DNA from: Oscillibacter sp. UBA6647
Lineage (GTDB): Bacteria; Bacillota; Clostridia; Oscillospirales; Oscillospiraceae
DNA: 35,592 nucleotides
NCBI GenBank assembly: GCA_002455655.1
Contig: DKLF01000074.1
Location: 1 to 35,592 of the forward strand
Direction of reading: 5' to 3'
In this document: positions 7,049-15,589 of the stretch, one piece after another
Position numbering within the stretch: the first letter of the stretch is position 1
How the letters are laid out: each line of letters starts with the position of its first letter
The notes under the pieces: generated by a model
Databases searched by the model: none
What the model saw: only the letters and a program-made list of their open reading frames with translations
Told to the model about the DNA's origin: nothing
Program-made: the position numbers and the translations under genes

Positions 7049-8164
7049 ATGGATCAAAAACGCGCAGTTATTTTCCTGACGGCTTCCCCGGACCCGGAGC
7101 AGAGAGAACCGCTGATGCTGAAAGACATTCTGTTTTGCCCCATCCTGTCGTGGGTGGCCCGCAAGCTGGAAGGCGACGGCGTAGAGCGGTTTTTTGTTGT
7201 CTGCGGGGCGGAGTATGCCGAAAAAGCCCGGGCCTGCTTCCCGCCGGAGGCGGATGTGGAGCTGTCGGACGCACATCCGCCCCTGCTGGACTTTGTGTCC
7301 GGCGCAGAGCGGGTGATTGTGGTGCCCCGGCCGGTGATTCCCGCGTCCCGTGCTGGCGAGGGATACGTCTATTCCGCCGAAGGCTCCGCCTTGGCGGAGG
7401 GCTGGAAATCCGCCGCCACCATTTTCTTGCAGAATGTGGACGGCGAGAAGGGCTGGATTTCCCTCAACTCTGACGAGGACATTCAAAATGTGGAGCCGCA
7501 CCTGCGGAACGAGGTCGTGGGGCGGCACCTTGCAGGCGGCGTGCGGATGCTGGATCCCACCGCCGTGTATATTGACCCCCGGGTGGAGATCGGCCGGGGG
7601 AGCTTTCTCCTGCCCGGAACCATTTTGCGGGGGAACACCGTCATCGGCCGGGACTGCGTGATTGGTCCCAATTCCGTGGTGCGGGAGTGCACCGTGGGAG
7701 ACGGGACGGAGATCAACGCCTCGCAAATTTTTGAATCCTCTGTTGGCAGCGGAACCCATGTGGGACCATTTGCCTACGTTCGCCCCGGCTCCGCCATTGG
7801 AGACGGTGTAAAGGTGGGCGACTTTGTAGAGGTCAAAAATTCCGTTATCGGCGACGGAACAAAAATTTCCCATCTCACCTACGTGGGCGACAGCGACGTG
7901 GGCCAGCGGGTCAACTTCGGCTGCGGCACCGTCACCACTAATTACGACGGGTTCCACAAATACCGCTGCACCATCGGGGATGATTCCTTTATCGGCTGCA
8001 ACACCAATCTGGTGGCTCCGGTGCGCGTGGGAAAGGGCAGCTACATCGCGGCGGGCGCCACCATCACCAAGGACGTGCCCGACGACGCGCTGGCCGTTGC
8101 CCGGGTGCAGCAGGAAAACAAGGACGGCTGGGCCGCACGTCGGCGGAAAATGCACGGTAAATAA
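7049..8164 (+). CDS. glmU: GlmU-like glucosamine-1-phosphate N-acetyltransferase with degenerate N-terminal domain
   Basis: A 371-residue protein. Residues from about 160 to the end form a left-handed beta-helix matching the GlmU acetyltransferase domain, which makes GlcNAc-1-phosphate from glucosamine-1-phosphate and acetyl-CoA. Conserved residues are visible in FAYVRPGS, VGDFVEVKNS, KISHLTYVGD (catalytic His), TTNYDG and FIGCNTNLVAPV. Residues 1-160 keep a weak nucleotidyltransferase outline but lack the LxAGxGTRM uridyl-binding signature, and the whole is about 85 residues shorter than bifunctional GlmU (about 455). UTP transfer is therefore probably lost and a separate pyrophosphorylase would be needed. 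The ATG at 7049 is chosen for GGGAGAGG upstream. It is followed 60 bases later by prs, the usual Firmicutes pair. Confidence 0.85.
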   Translation: MDQKRAVIFLTASPDPEQREPLMLKDILFCPILSWVARKLEGDGVERFFVVCGAEYAEKARACFPPEADVELSDAHPPLLDFVSGAERVIVVPRPVIPASRAGEGYVYSAEGSALAEGWKSAATIFLQNVDGEKGWISLNSDEDIQNVEPHLRNEVVGRHLAGGVRMLDPTAVYIDPRVEIGRGSFLLPGTILRGNTVIGRDCVIGPNSVVRECTVGDGTEINASQIFESSVGSGTHVGPFAYVRPGSAIGDGVKVGDFVEVKNSVIGDGTKISHLTYVGDSDVGQRVNFGCGTVTTNYDGFHKYRCTIGDDSFIGCNTNLVAPVRVGKGSYIAAGATITKDVPDDALAVARVQQENKDGWAARRRKMHGK

Positions 8165-8224
8165 GCGTATAATCGGGTATAATTTTTTACAATATACTTA
8201 CTACATAAGAAAGAGGGCGTTGTT

Positions 8225-9184
8225 ATGATTTCTCACGGCAAGGACGTCAAGGTATTCTGCGGCAACTCCAATCCCCATCTCGCGGCGGATATCTGCAAAT
8301 TTATGGGGACCAAACTGGGCGAGTCGGAGGTGGGTACCTTTTCCGACGGCGAGATTTTTGTCTCTCTGTATGAGACGGTCCGAGGCAGCGACGTGTTCGT
8401 GGTCCAGTCCACCTCTTCCCCCGTCAACAGCAATCTCATGGAGCTGCTCATTATGATCGACGCGCTCAAGCGCGCCTCCGCCGGACGCATCACCGCCGTG
8501 ATGCCCTACTACGGCTATGCCCGGCAGGACCGCAAGGCCAAGGCCCGGGACCCCATCACCGCGAAGCTGGTGGCCAACATGCTCACCGCCGCCGGCGCGG
8601 ACCGTGTGCTGACCATGGATTTGCACGCCTCTCAGATTCAGGGCTTTTTCGATATTCCCGTGGACAATCTGGCGGGCAATCCCATTTTCGTGGATTATTA
8701 CGCCAAGAAGTTCGGCGCAAACTGCGAGAACATGATGGTGGTGTCTCCCGACGTTGGCAGCGTGGCCCGGGCACGGGCCTTTGCCCAGAAGCTGCATATG
8801 AATCTGGCGATTGTGGATAAGCGCCGCCAGAAGGCCAACAGCTGCGAAGTGATGAACGTCATCGGCGACGTCCGGGGTATGGACTGCATTATTTACGACG
8901 ACATGGTGGATACCGGCGGGTCTTTGTGCAACGCCGCGCAGGCGCTGATCGACGTGGGCGGCGCGAAGAGCGTGTGCGCCTGCGCCACCCACGGCGTTCT
9001 CTCCGGCCCCGCCATTGAGCGCATCAATAACAGCGTCATCTCTGAGGTGGCCCTGCTTGATACCATCGCTCCCATCGACGCGGGCAAGTCCGAGCGGATC
9101 AAGTATCTTCCCGTAGCGCCTCTGTTTGCCGAGGCCATCGAGCGTATCTATCAGGAAGTTTCCATCTCCAAGCTGTTCCGCTGA
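8225..9184 (+). CDS. prs: Ribose-phosphate diphosphokinase (PRPP synthetase)
   Basis: A 319-residue class I enzyme making PRPP from ribose-5-phosphate and ATP for nucleotide, His and Trp synthesis. Seen are FSDGEIFVSLYETVRG, the YGYARQDRKAKARDPIT flexible loop, the Mg/ATP region VLTMDLHASQIQGFF, and the PRPP-binding loop IIYDDMVDTGGSL. Length is standard (about 315). The ATG at 8225 follows AGAGGGCG. It is 60 bases after the glmU-like gene. Two TATAAT strings in that gap (8168-8173, 8178-8183) have no -35 partners, so cotranscription is more likely than a separate promoter. Confidence 0.97.
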   Translation: MISHGKDVKVFCGNSNPHLAADICKFMGTKLGESEVGTFSDGEIFVSLYETVRGSDVFVVQSTSSPVNSNLMELLIMIDALKRASAGRITAVMPYYGYARQDRKAKARDPITAKLVANMLTAAGADRVLTMDLHASQIQGFFDIPVDNLAGNPIFVDYYAKKFGANCENMMVVSPDVGSVARARAFAQKLHMNLAIVDKRRQKANSCEVMNVIGDVRGMDCIIYDDMVDTGGSLCNAAQALIDVGGAKSVCACATHGVLSGPAIERINNSVISEVALLDTIAPIDAGKSERIKYLPVAPLFAEAIERIYQEVSISKLFR

Positions 9185-9211
9185 GGAGAGCCCCGGCGAA
9201 ACTGAATCCAC

Positions 9212-9238
9212 AGGGCGGGGAGAGGTTCTTCCCGCCTT
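9212..9238 (+). other. Stem-loop between prs and pth
   Basis: A 12-13 bp hairpin with arms around GGCGGG and CCCGCC and a GGT loop starts 27 bases after the prs stop. Only GTGTGTATT follows, so it is a weak terminator or an RNA-stability element. The rest of the 219-base gap shows no gene; the ctc/rplY gene found here in Bacillus is absent. Confidence 0.45.
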
Positions 9239-9403
9239 GTGTGTATTGAAGCTACCCAAAGTCCCCTTCCTTTTTTCACTTTTAGGATGGCGGACTTACG
9301 GAAAGAAGCACGCCGAATCCCCGCGGCCCGCTTTGGTGAGCGGCGAAAAACAGACGGATGGCCCCAAGCGGGGGTAAATTCTAATGCAAAGGGAAATAAA
9401 GCC

Positions 9404-10003
9404 ATGTTGTTTGGAAACAAATCCTCCGGGGCGGAGTGGATTTTGGCCGGTCTTGGAAATCCCGGCGAAAAATACGCCAAGACCCGGCACAATATGGGCT
9501 TTCTCACCGTGGACCTGCTGGCAGAGAAGCAGGGGGTTAAGCTGAACAAGGTGAAGTTTAAGTCCGCATACAATATTCTGCACTTTGGCGGGGCGCGGGT
9601 TCTGGTGATGAAGCCCCAGACCTTTATGAACCTCTCCGGCGAAGCCGTGGGCGAGGCCGCCCGGTTCTATAAAATCCCCCCCGAGCGGGTGCTGGTGATT
9701 TACGACGACGTGTCTTTGCCCGTTGGAAAACTGCGGGTGCGTCCCTCCGGCTCTGCCGGCGGACACAACGGTATCAAGAGCATCATCTCTCACCTTGGCA
9801 CCGATCAGTTTCCCCGTGTAAAAATCGGCGTTGGCGACCCCGGCGGAACCGCCGGGGAGCGGGACATGATCGACTGGGTGATCGGCGTCCCCTCTCAGGC
9901 CGAGCGGAAGGTTCTGCTGGAAGTATTCGGTCGGGCTATTGACGCGGCGGAATGCATCATCGGGCAGGGAGACTGCCAAAAGGCCATGAATCTCTATAAC
10001 TGA
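9404..10003 (+). CDS. pth: Peptidyl-tRNA hydrolase
   Basis: A 199-residue enzyme recycling peptidyl-tRNAs dropped from ribosomes. The signatures are LAGLGNPGEKYAKTRHNMGF (near residues 15-34, catalytic His within RHNMGF), FMNLSGEAVGE, VIYDDVSLPVGKLR (Asp of the catalytic pair) and GSAGGHNGIKSI. Length is slightly above the 185-195 norm through a short N-terminal extension, MLFGNKSSGAEW. The ATG at 9404 fits GGGA at 9391-9394; the frame is open further upstream but carries no homology. It stands between prs and mfd, the same order as in Bacillus (spoVC). Confidence 0.95.
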   Translation: MLFGNKSSGAEWILAGLGNPGEKYAKTRHNMGFLTVDLLAEKQGVKLNKVKFKSAYNILHFGGARVLVMKPQTFMNLSGEAVGEAARFYKIPPERVLVIYDDVSLPVGKLRVRPSGSAGGHNGIKSIISHLGTDQFPRVKIGVGDPGGTAGERDMIDWVIGVPSQAERKVLLEVFGRAIDAAECIIGQGDCQKAMNLYN

Positions 10004-10058
10004 AAGCCGGAGCGTCAAGCCCAATCTTGCGCCGCAGGCGCGTCAAAAAGGAACGTGT

Positions 10059-13000
10059 ATGGAACAACTCCTGAAAAAACTGAATGAGCTTCCGGAGCTG
10101 CGGGAGGCCGTGGCCAGCCTTGAAAGCGGCAGAAGCCCCTTGGCCGTCTCCGGCCTTCAAAACGCGCACCGCGCCCTTGTGGGCGCGGCCATTTCCGCGC
10201 CTATGGACCGCCCCGCCGTCTTTTTATGCGGCGACGAGCAAGAGGTCCGGCGGCTGGCGGGGGATTTGCGCGCCATAACAGGAGCGGAGCCGGTGGTTCT
10301 GCTTGGCCGGGAGTGGCAGTTCCGGGCGGGGGCGGTGGCTTCCCGCGCGTGGGAGCAAAATCGGCTTGCCGCGCTGTACGCCCTGACCCGCGGGCACGTT
10401 TCCGTCTGCATTGCCACGGTAGACGCCCTGATGGCCCGGACCCAGCCGAAAAAGCTGCTGTCCTCCGCCACGCGGACCCTGAAGGTGGGCGGACGGCTGG
10501 ATTTAAACAAACTTTCCGAGGAACTGACCGCCGCAGGCTACGCCCGCTGTGAGCAGGTGGAGGGCGTGGGACAGTTTGCCGTCCGGGGTGGGATTCTGGA
10601 TGTGTTCTCCCCCCTGATGGACCAGCCGGTACGCTGTGAGCTGTTCGACGACGAGATTGACTCCATGGGTCTGTTCGACCCCGCAAGTCAGCGGCGGGTG
10701 AAAAACGTGAAATCCGCCCTGCTGCTTCCCGCCGCCGAGGTACTGCCCCATCAGGCAAACGGCGGAATCGAAGGTCTTGCCGTCTCTCTTGAAAAGGAGG
10801 CGGAAAAGCTGGAGAAAAAGGACCCGTCCTCCCCCGCCGCGTCGTCTTTGCGGATGGATGCGGCCCGTCTGCGGGACGGGGCCTCTTTAAGCGGCGCGGA
10901 CCGATATCTTGCCGCCGTGTACCCCGAACCTGCCTGGGGGCTAGACTACCTCCCTCCGGACTCGTTGATCTTTTTCAGCGAGACGGCCCGTGTGGAGGAA
11001 CGGGTGAAGGGATTTGTGTTGCAGGCGAAGCAGGATACGGAAGCTTTGATGGAGGCGGGCGTTCTGGCGGGGGCGTTCTCCCGTCTCAACATGACCGCCG
11101 AGGAGTTGTTTTCCCGCCTTTCGGATTTTCCCTGCGTGATGGAGACGGCGCTGCCCACCTCCCGCTATCCCATTCCCCCCAAGGTGCTGATCAACCTCAC
11201 CACAAAGCAGCTTCCCTCCTACGGCGGAAGCCTTGAAACCGCAGCCGAGGACTTAAATCACTACCGGGCGGCGCAGTACGGCGTTTTGATTCTCTGCGGC
11301 GGCGAGGCCCGGGCAAAGAATTTACTGCGGCTGCTGGAGGACCGAAGCATTCCCGCCGCGCTGGACCTGCGCAACGCCGCCATGCCGGCCCCGGGCGAGG
11401 TGCGCCTGACTTCCGGAACGCTGAACGCGGGCAGCGAGTGGCCCCAGCTTCGCCTCGCGGTGCTGACGGAGGGGCAGCTCGCCCCCGCCGCCCAGAAGCG
11501 GCGCAAGCTGAAGCAGGACTCTGGACGGCAGAAGCTTCAGTCCTTTACGGACCTCTCTCCCGGTGATCTGGTGGTTCACGCCCAGCACGGCGTGGGCCGG
11601 TTCTCGGGCATCCGGAGGATGCCCGTAGACGGCGTGGAAAAGGACTATATCAAAATCGACTACGCCGCCGGAGACTGCCTGTACGTACCGGTGACGGCGC
11701 TGGATCAGGTGAGCAAGTACATCGGCGGCGGCGAGGACGACGGACGCGCCCGGCTGAACAAGCTGGGCGGAACGGAGTGGGCCCGATCCAAATCCAAAGC
11801 TAAAGCGGCGGCAAAGGATCTTGCCAAGGGCCTGATCGCCCTATACGCCGCGCGGCAAAAGCAGCCCGGCTTCGCCTTTTCGCCCGATTCCCCGTGGCAG
11901 CAGGAATTTGAGGACGCATTTCCCTATCCGGAAACGGACGACCAGCTTCGGGCCATTGAGGAGATCAAGGCAGACATGGAGCGGCCCCGGCCCATGGAGC
12001 GGCTGCTGTGCGGCGACGTGGGCTATGGCAAGACAGAGGTGGCTTTGCGAGGCGTGATGAAATGCGTGCTGGACGGAAAACAGGCGGCGATTCTGGTGCC
12101 CACCACCATTCTGGCCCAGCAGCACTATGCCACTGCCATGAGCCGCTTTGCGGGCTTTCCCGTCAGTGTGGAGGTCCTGTCCCGGTTTACCTCCCCCAAG
12201 GAACAAAAGCGCATTCTAGAGGCCGCCCGCACCGGCGGCGTGGATGTGCTGATTGGCACCCACAAGCTGCTGCAAAAGTCCATGCAGTTTAAAAATCTGG
12301 GGCTTCTGGTAATTGATGAGGAGCAGCGCTTCGGCGTGACCCATAAGGAGCGGCTGCGGGAGCTTGCCCAGCAGGTGGACACCCTCACCCTCTCCGCCAC
12401 CCCCATTCCCCGGACGCTGAACATGGCCCTGTCGGGCCTGCGGGATATGAGCACCATTGAGGAACCGCCCGCCGACCGCCAGCCGGTGCAGACCTATGTG
12501 CTGGAGCACGACTGGCAGATCGTGACGGATGCCATCCGCCGGGAGCTGAGCCGGGGCGGGCAGGTCTACTACCTCCACAACCGGGTGGACTCCATTTCCA
12601 CCACCGCCGGGCGGCTGCAAAAGCTTTTGGGGCCGGAGGTCCGCATTGCCGTGGGCCACGGGAAAATGTCAGAGCGTGAGCTGTCCGATGTGATGCGCCA
12701 GATGGTGGACGGCGAAGCGGACATGCTGGTGTGCACCACCATCATCGAAACAGGCATTGATATCTCAAACGTGAATACACTGGTGATTGAGGACGCGGAC
12801 CGGATGGGACTTGCCCAGCTCCACCAGCTTCGCGGACGCATTGGCCGCAGCACCCGGCGGGCCTATGCATACCTCACCTACCGCCAGGGCAAAATTTTGC
12901 AGGAGACGGCAGAAAAGCGCCTTGGCGCCATCCGGGAATACGTGGAGTTCGGCTCCGGGTTTAAAATCGCCATGCGGGATTTGGAAATCCGGGGCGCGGG

Positions 13001-13589
13001 CAATTTGCTGGGGCCGGAGCAGTCCGGGTACATGATGAGCGTTGGCTACGACATGTATCTCAAGCTTTTGGAGGAGGCGGTGCTGGAGGAGCAGGGCGTG
13101 CAGCCTGTCCGCGCGGCGGAATGTTCTGCCGACTTGACGGTGAACGCCCACCTGCCGGAACGGTATGTCCCCTCGGCGGAGCAGCGGATGGATTTGTACC
13201 GCCGCATCGCCGCAATCCGCACGCCGGAGGATTCCGGCGAACTCTTGGACGAACTGATGGACCGCTACGGCGACCCGCCAAAGCCCGTGCTGGCACTTCT
13301 GGACGTGGCGCTGCTGCGAGCGGCGGCGCAGTCCGCCGGAGTCACGGATTTGAGCCAGAAGGGCGAACGGCTGCGGCTGGAGCTGGGGGTATTCCATCCG
13401 GAAGCACTGGCGGCGGTATGCGCCCTGCCGAAGTACCGGCGGCTTTTAACCTTAAGCGCCGGGGACATCCCCATGCTGACCCTGCAATTGCGCCCAGGCG
13501 CGGACGTGCTGGAAACAGCGTCCGCGCTGGTGGAGGACCTGCGCCTTGCGGCGGAGGATACGAAAGAAAAGGAGAACGGCTATGTCTGA
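10059..13589 (+). CDS. mfd: Transcription-repair coupling factor Mfd
   Basis: An 1176-residue ATP-driven translocase that removes RNA polymerase stalled at DNA lesions and recruits UvrA. The domain order is an N-terminal UvrB-homology region (about 1-350), the RNA polymerase-interaction domain starting near 500 (DLVVHAQHGVGRFSGI), a superfamily 2 RecG-like translocase with Walker A GDVGYGKTEVALRG near 652 and DEEQRFG near 755, then TLSATPIPRTLNMALSG and the TRG motif region, and a C-terminal UvrA-masking domain. Length is typical (about 1150-1180). The ATG at 10059 follows AAAAAGGAA. It lies 55 bases after pth and its 3' end overlaps lepB by 8 bases, implying one transcript with coupled translation. 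Confidence 0.98.
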   Translation: MEQLLKKLNELPELREAVASLESGRSPLAVSGLQNAHRALVGAAISAPMDRPAVFLCGDEQEVRRLAGDLRAITGAEPVVLLGREWQFRAGAVASRAWEQNRLAALYALTRGHVSVCIATVDALMARTQPKKLLSSATRTLKVGGRLDLNKLSEELTAAGYARCEQVEGVGQFAVRGGILDVFSPLMDQPVRCELFDDEIDSMGLFDPASQRRVKNVKSALLLPAAEVLPHQANGGIEGLAVSLEKEAEKLEKKDPSSPAASSLRMDAARLRDGASLSGADRYLAAVYPEPAWGLDYLPPDSLIFFSETARVEERVKGFVLQAKQDTEALMEAGVLAGAFSRLNMTAEELFSRLSDFPCVMETALPTSRYPIPPKVLINLTTKQLPSYGGSLETAAEDLNHYRAAQYGVLILCGGEARAKNLLRLLEDRSIPAALDLRNAAMPAPGEVRLTSGTLNAGSEWPQLRLAVLTEGQLAPAAQKRRKLKQDSGRQKLQSFTDLSPGDLVVHAQHGVGRFSGIRRMPVDGVEKDYIKIDYAAGDCLYVPVTALDQVSKYIGGGEDDGRARLNKLGGTEWARSKSKAKAAAKDLAKGLIALYAARQKQPGFAFSPDSPWQQEFEDAFPYPETDDQLRAIEEIKADMERPRPMERLLCGDVGYGKTEVALRGVMKCVLDGKQAAILVPTTILAQQHYATAMSRFAGFPVSVEVLSRFTSPKEQKRILEAARTGGVDVLIGTHKLLQKSMQFKNLGLLVIDEEQRFGVTHKERLRELAQQVDTLTLSATPIPRTLNMALSGLRDMSTIEEPPADRQPVQTYVLEHDWQIVTDAIRRELSRGGQVYYLHNRVDSISTTAGRLQKLLGPEVRIAVGHGKMSERELSDVMRQMVDGEADMLVCTTIIETGIDISNVNTLVIEDADRMGLAQLHQLRGRIGRSTRRAYAYLTYRQGKILQETAEKRLGAIREYVEFGSGFKIAMRDLEIRGAGNLLGPEQSGYMMSVGYDMYLKLLEEAVLEEQGVQPVRAAECSADLTVNAHLPERYVPSAEQRMDLYRRIAAIRTPEDSGELLDELMDRYGDPPKPVLALLDVALLRAAAQSAGVTDLSQKGERLRLELGVFHPEALAAVCALPKYRRLLTLSAGDIPMLTLQLRPGADVLETASALVEDLRLAAEDTKEKENGYV

Positions 13590-14259
13590 GGAAAAGGACC
13601 GGAAGGAGCTGCCTGAAAAGGTGGAAAAGTCCGAAGCGGCAGAGAAGCCCACTATGACGGAAAAGCCCGAAAAGGCGAAAAAGCGGACGAAGCCCGTCAA
13701 CGAGCGCGGCAGAACTCCCTTTGGCAGATTTCTGCGCAACTATGGATACTTGTTCATCACCGTATTTGTGATGCTGGCGCTGTTCCGGGGGATTTTCCTT
13801 TTGGGCTTTGTCACCAGCGGGTCCATGGAAACCACCCTGCCCACCCACTCCGTGTTTCTGAGCTGGCATTTGAGCTATGCGTTGGGTGACCCTGCGCCTG
13901 AACGGGGGGATATTGTTCTCTTTGACAGCGACGAGCTGGGCCAGACGCTGGTGAAGCGGGTGGTGGGCCTGCCGGGGGAAACCGTCTCCTTTTATGACGG
14001 CAATGTGCTGATTGACGGCACAGAACTGGAAGAGCGTTATCTTCCCGTAAAGGGGATCACCTATTCCCGCGGGGAAACCGACAGCTTCACCGTGCCGGAG
14101 GGCTGCGTTTTCCTGCTGGGCGACCATCGGGATGACTCTTTGGACAGCCGCTTCTGGCAGGACCCCTTTGTTCCCGCATCCAATATTCGCGCCCGGGCGC
14201 TGGCCGTCGTCTCCCTGTGGCCGGGCAATACGTGGCTCGGCGTGCGCCGGGTGGGCTAA
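13582..14259 (+). CDS. lepB: Signal peptidase I
   Basis: A 225-residue type I signal peptidase that cleaves signal peptides of exported proteins outside the membrane. A long Lys/Glu-rich cytoplasmic head (residues 1-48) precedes one membrane helix (about 54-77). The catalytic Ser81 is in SGSMETTLP, where the usual proline after SME is Thr. The catalytic Lys125 is in TLVKRVVGLPGE. The C-terminal box is FLLGDHRDDSLDSRFW. The start ATG at 13582 lies inside the mfd stop region (8-base overlap) with AAAGGAGAACGG upstream, so translation is probably coupled to mfd. Confidence 0.95.
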   Translation: MSEEKDRKELPEKVEKSEAAEKPTMTEKPEKAKKRTKPVNERGRTPFGRFLRNYGYLFITVFVMLALFRGIFLLGFVTSGSMETTLPTHSVFLSWHLSYALGDPAPERGDIVLFDSDELGQTLVKRVVGLPGETVSFYDGNVLIDGTELEERYLPVKGITYSRGETDSFTVPEGCVFLLGDHRDDSLDSRFWQDPFVPASNIRARALAVVSLWPGNTWLGVRRVG

Positions 14260-14298
14260 GTGCGCCCGCCTGCTCCGCCGGGAGGAAGGAGCAGGCAT

Positions 14299-15273
14299 AT
14301 GAAACGGGCGTTTGCGGCCCTGCTTGCGGTGATGACACTGCTGAGCGGCTGCGGCAAAAAAGCGGAGGAACCGGCGGGCCTTTATTATGAGGCGTCAGGC
14401 ATTGCGCCGGAGGCGGTGCTTTTGACCGTGGACGGCCGGGAGGTCCCGGCGGCGCGGTATTTCTACTGGCTGACCGCCGACTGCGACTATCTGGCGGAGC
14501 AGGCGGGCGGCGAGCCGGACTGGTCCGCCGACGCGGGCGGGCAGACCTTGGACGACTATGTGAAGCGGCAGGCACTGGAGGCCACAGTGTTTTACGACAC
14601 AGTGGAGGCTTTGGCACAGACCCAGGGCTGCGTGCTGACGGCGGAAAATCTTGCCGCAATGGATTCGGACTGGGCCGCGCAGGCCGCGGAATACGGCGGT
14701 GAGGACGCGTATCTGGATATTCTGACGCAAATGGGCCTTGACCGGGCAGGCGCACAGCTTCTGACCGCCGACTATTATCTTTATGAGCAGCTCCGGGCCC
14801 TGTCTCTGGCGGGAGAAAACGAGCTGTCTCCCGCCGACGGAGTCGTCAGCAGCTTTGCCGCGTCCGCCGGGGTTTACTCTGCCGACGTGCTGGTATTCCC
14901 CAACGCGGATTTGGCGGCTGCCGCCCTGTCCGACTTAGAACAGGACCCTGACAAGGACCCGGCGACGCTGAAGGACGGGGTATACTCCACCGTCACCGCC
15001 GCCGTGGGCGACGGGACGCTGCCCTCGGCCGCCGAGCAGGCACTGAAGGGGCTGGAGCAGGGCCGGTGGAGCAACCCTGTGGAGACGGAGGGCGGCGTGT
15101 ATCTGCTGCGGCTCTTGCCCACGGATATGGATGCGGCGGCAGGTCTTTGGTTTGATTTTCATATTCAGTCTCTGGCAGCGGGGACGCAGGTGGTTTCGGC
15201 GAAAGAATATGAGGACTTCACCGCCGCTTCGTTTTATAAAAATCTCAGTGCAGCAAGGACCGCTAAGAGCTGA
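14299..15273 (+). CDS. PrsA/SurA-like lipoprotein, probable extracytoplasmic foldase
   Basis: A 324-residue exported lipoprotein: Lys/Arg, a hydrophobic core, then lipobox LLSGC with the lipidated Cys near residue 17. VLLTVDGREVPAARYFYWL matches the SurA/trigger-factor-like N-terminal segment. A helical middle follows, and about residues 190-285 resemble a parvulin (PpiC) fold ending GRWSNPVETEGGVYLLRLL. The parvulin core is short and degenerate, so chaperone activity is more certain than isomerase activity. The ATG at 14299 is chosen because GGAGGAAGGAG directly precedes it; the longer frame from 14260 would put Pro/Gly-rich residues before the signal peptide. It follows lepB by 39 bases, which fits joint work on secreted proteins. 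Confidence 0.72.
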   Translation: MKRAFAALLAVMTLLSGCGKKAEEPAGLYYEASGIAPEAVLLTVDGREVPAARYFYWLTADCDYLAEQAGGEPDWSADAGGQTLDDYVKRQALEATVFYDTVEALAQTQGCVLTAENLAAMDSDWAAQAAEYGGEDAYLDILTQMGLDRAGAQLLTADYYLYEQLRALSLAGENELSPADGVVSSFAASAGVYSADVLVFPNADLAAAALSDLEQDPDKDPATLKDGVYSTVTAAVGDGTLPSAAEQALKGLEQGRWSNPVETEGGVYLLRLLPTDMDAAAGLWFDFHIQSLAAGTQVVSAKEYEDFTAASFYKNLSAARTAKS

Positions 15274-15313
15274 ACGCCGGGTTTCCCGGCGAATAAAACA
15301 GAATAATTTTTTG

Positions 15314-15358
15314 AAATCTCTTCCATTTTCGTCACCTTGACGAAAATGGAAGAGATTT
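15314..15358 (+). terminator. Long hairpin ending the glmU-mfd-lepB-foldase run
   Basis: Perfect 21-base arms (15314-15334 and 15338-15358) close on a CCT loop and run into TTTTGTC. A weaker hairpin GCCGGG-TTT-CCCGGC (near 15277) lies just after the stop codon. Together they separate this operon from the thiolase promoter. Confidence 0.75.
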
Positions 15359-15401
15359 TGTCAAAAGTTTAACAAATATTTTGAAAGTGCCTCTTTTACC
15401 A

Positions 15402-15430
15402 TTGACGGACAGGCAAATCTTCTCTATAAT
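15402..15430 (+). promoter_or_regulatory. Strong sigma-A promoter of the thiolase gene
   Basis: TTGACG (15402-15407), a 17-base spacer and a perfect TATAAT (15425-15430). The predicted start near 15437 leaves an untranslated leader of about 153 bases before the thiolase ATG. Confidence 0.85.
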
Positions 15431-15436
15431 AAAGTC

Positions 15437-15589
15437 AACAGCAGTTAGGAGTGGGCTCTTCGGAAGGGTCCTGACGGAGATGTCAGGGCTATCCGGCGCG
15501 CCCCTCCGCCGCCGCGTTTCCGGGGAATTTCCCTATGTCCAAAGCGGCTTTTGCCGCGCAAGAATTTATTTGAAAAATGGAGGAACATC
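15437..15589 (+). other. Long 5' leader of the thiolase mRNA
   Basis: About 153 bases of GC-rich leader contain a clear hairpin CCTGAC-GGAGAT-GTCAGG (15470-15487) and several other possible pairings. The end is AT-rich and carries the Shine-Dalgarno GGAGG just before the ATG. I did not recognise a known riboswitch or T-box core. It may be a regulatory leader or simply a stabilising one. Confidence 0.4.

Noticed and set aside
15437..15589. Guanidine, THF or T-box riboswitch in the thiolase leader
   Set aside because: Short look-alikes (ACGG near a loop, GGAGA) are present, but none of the conserved cores could be completed.
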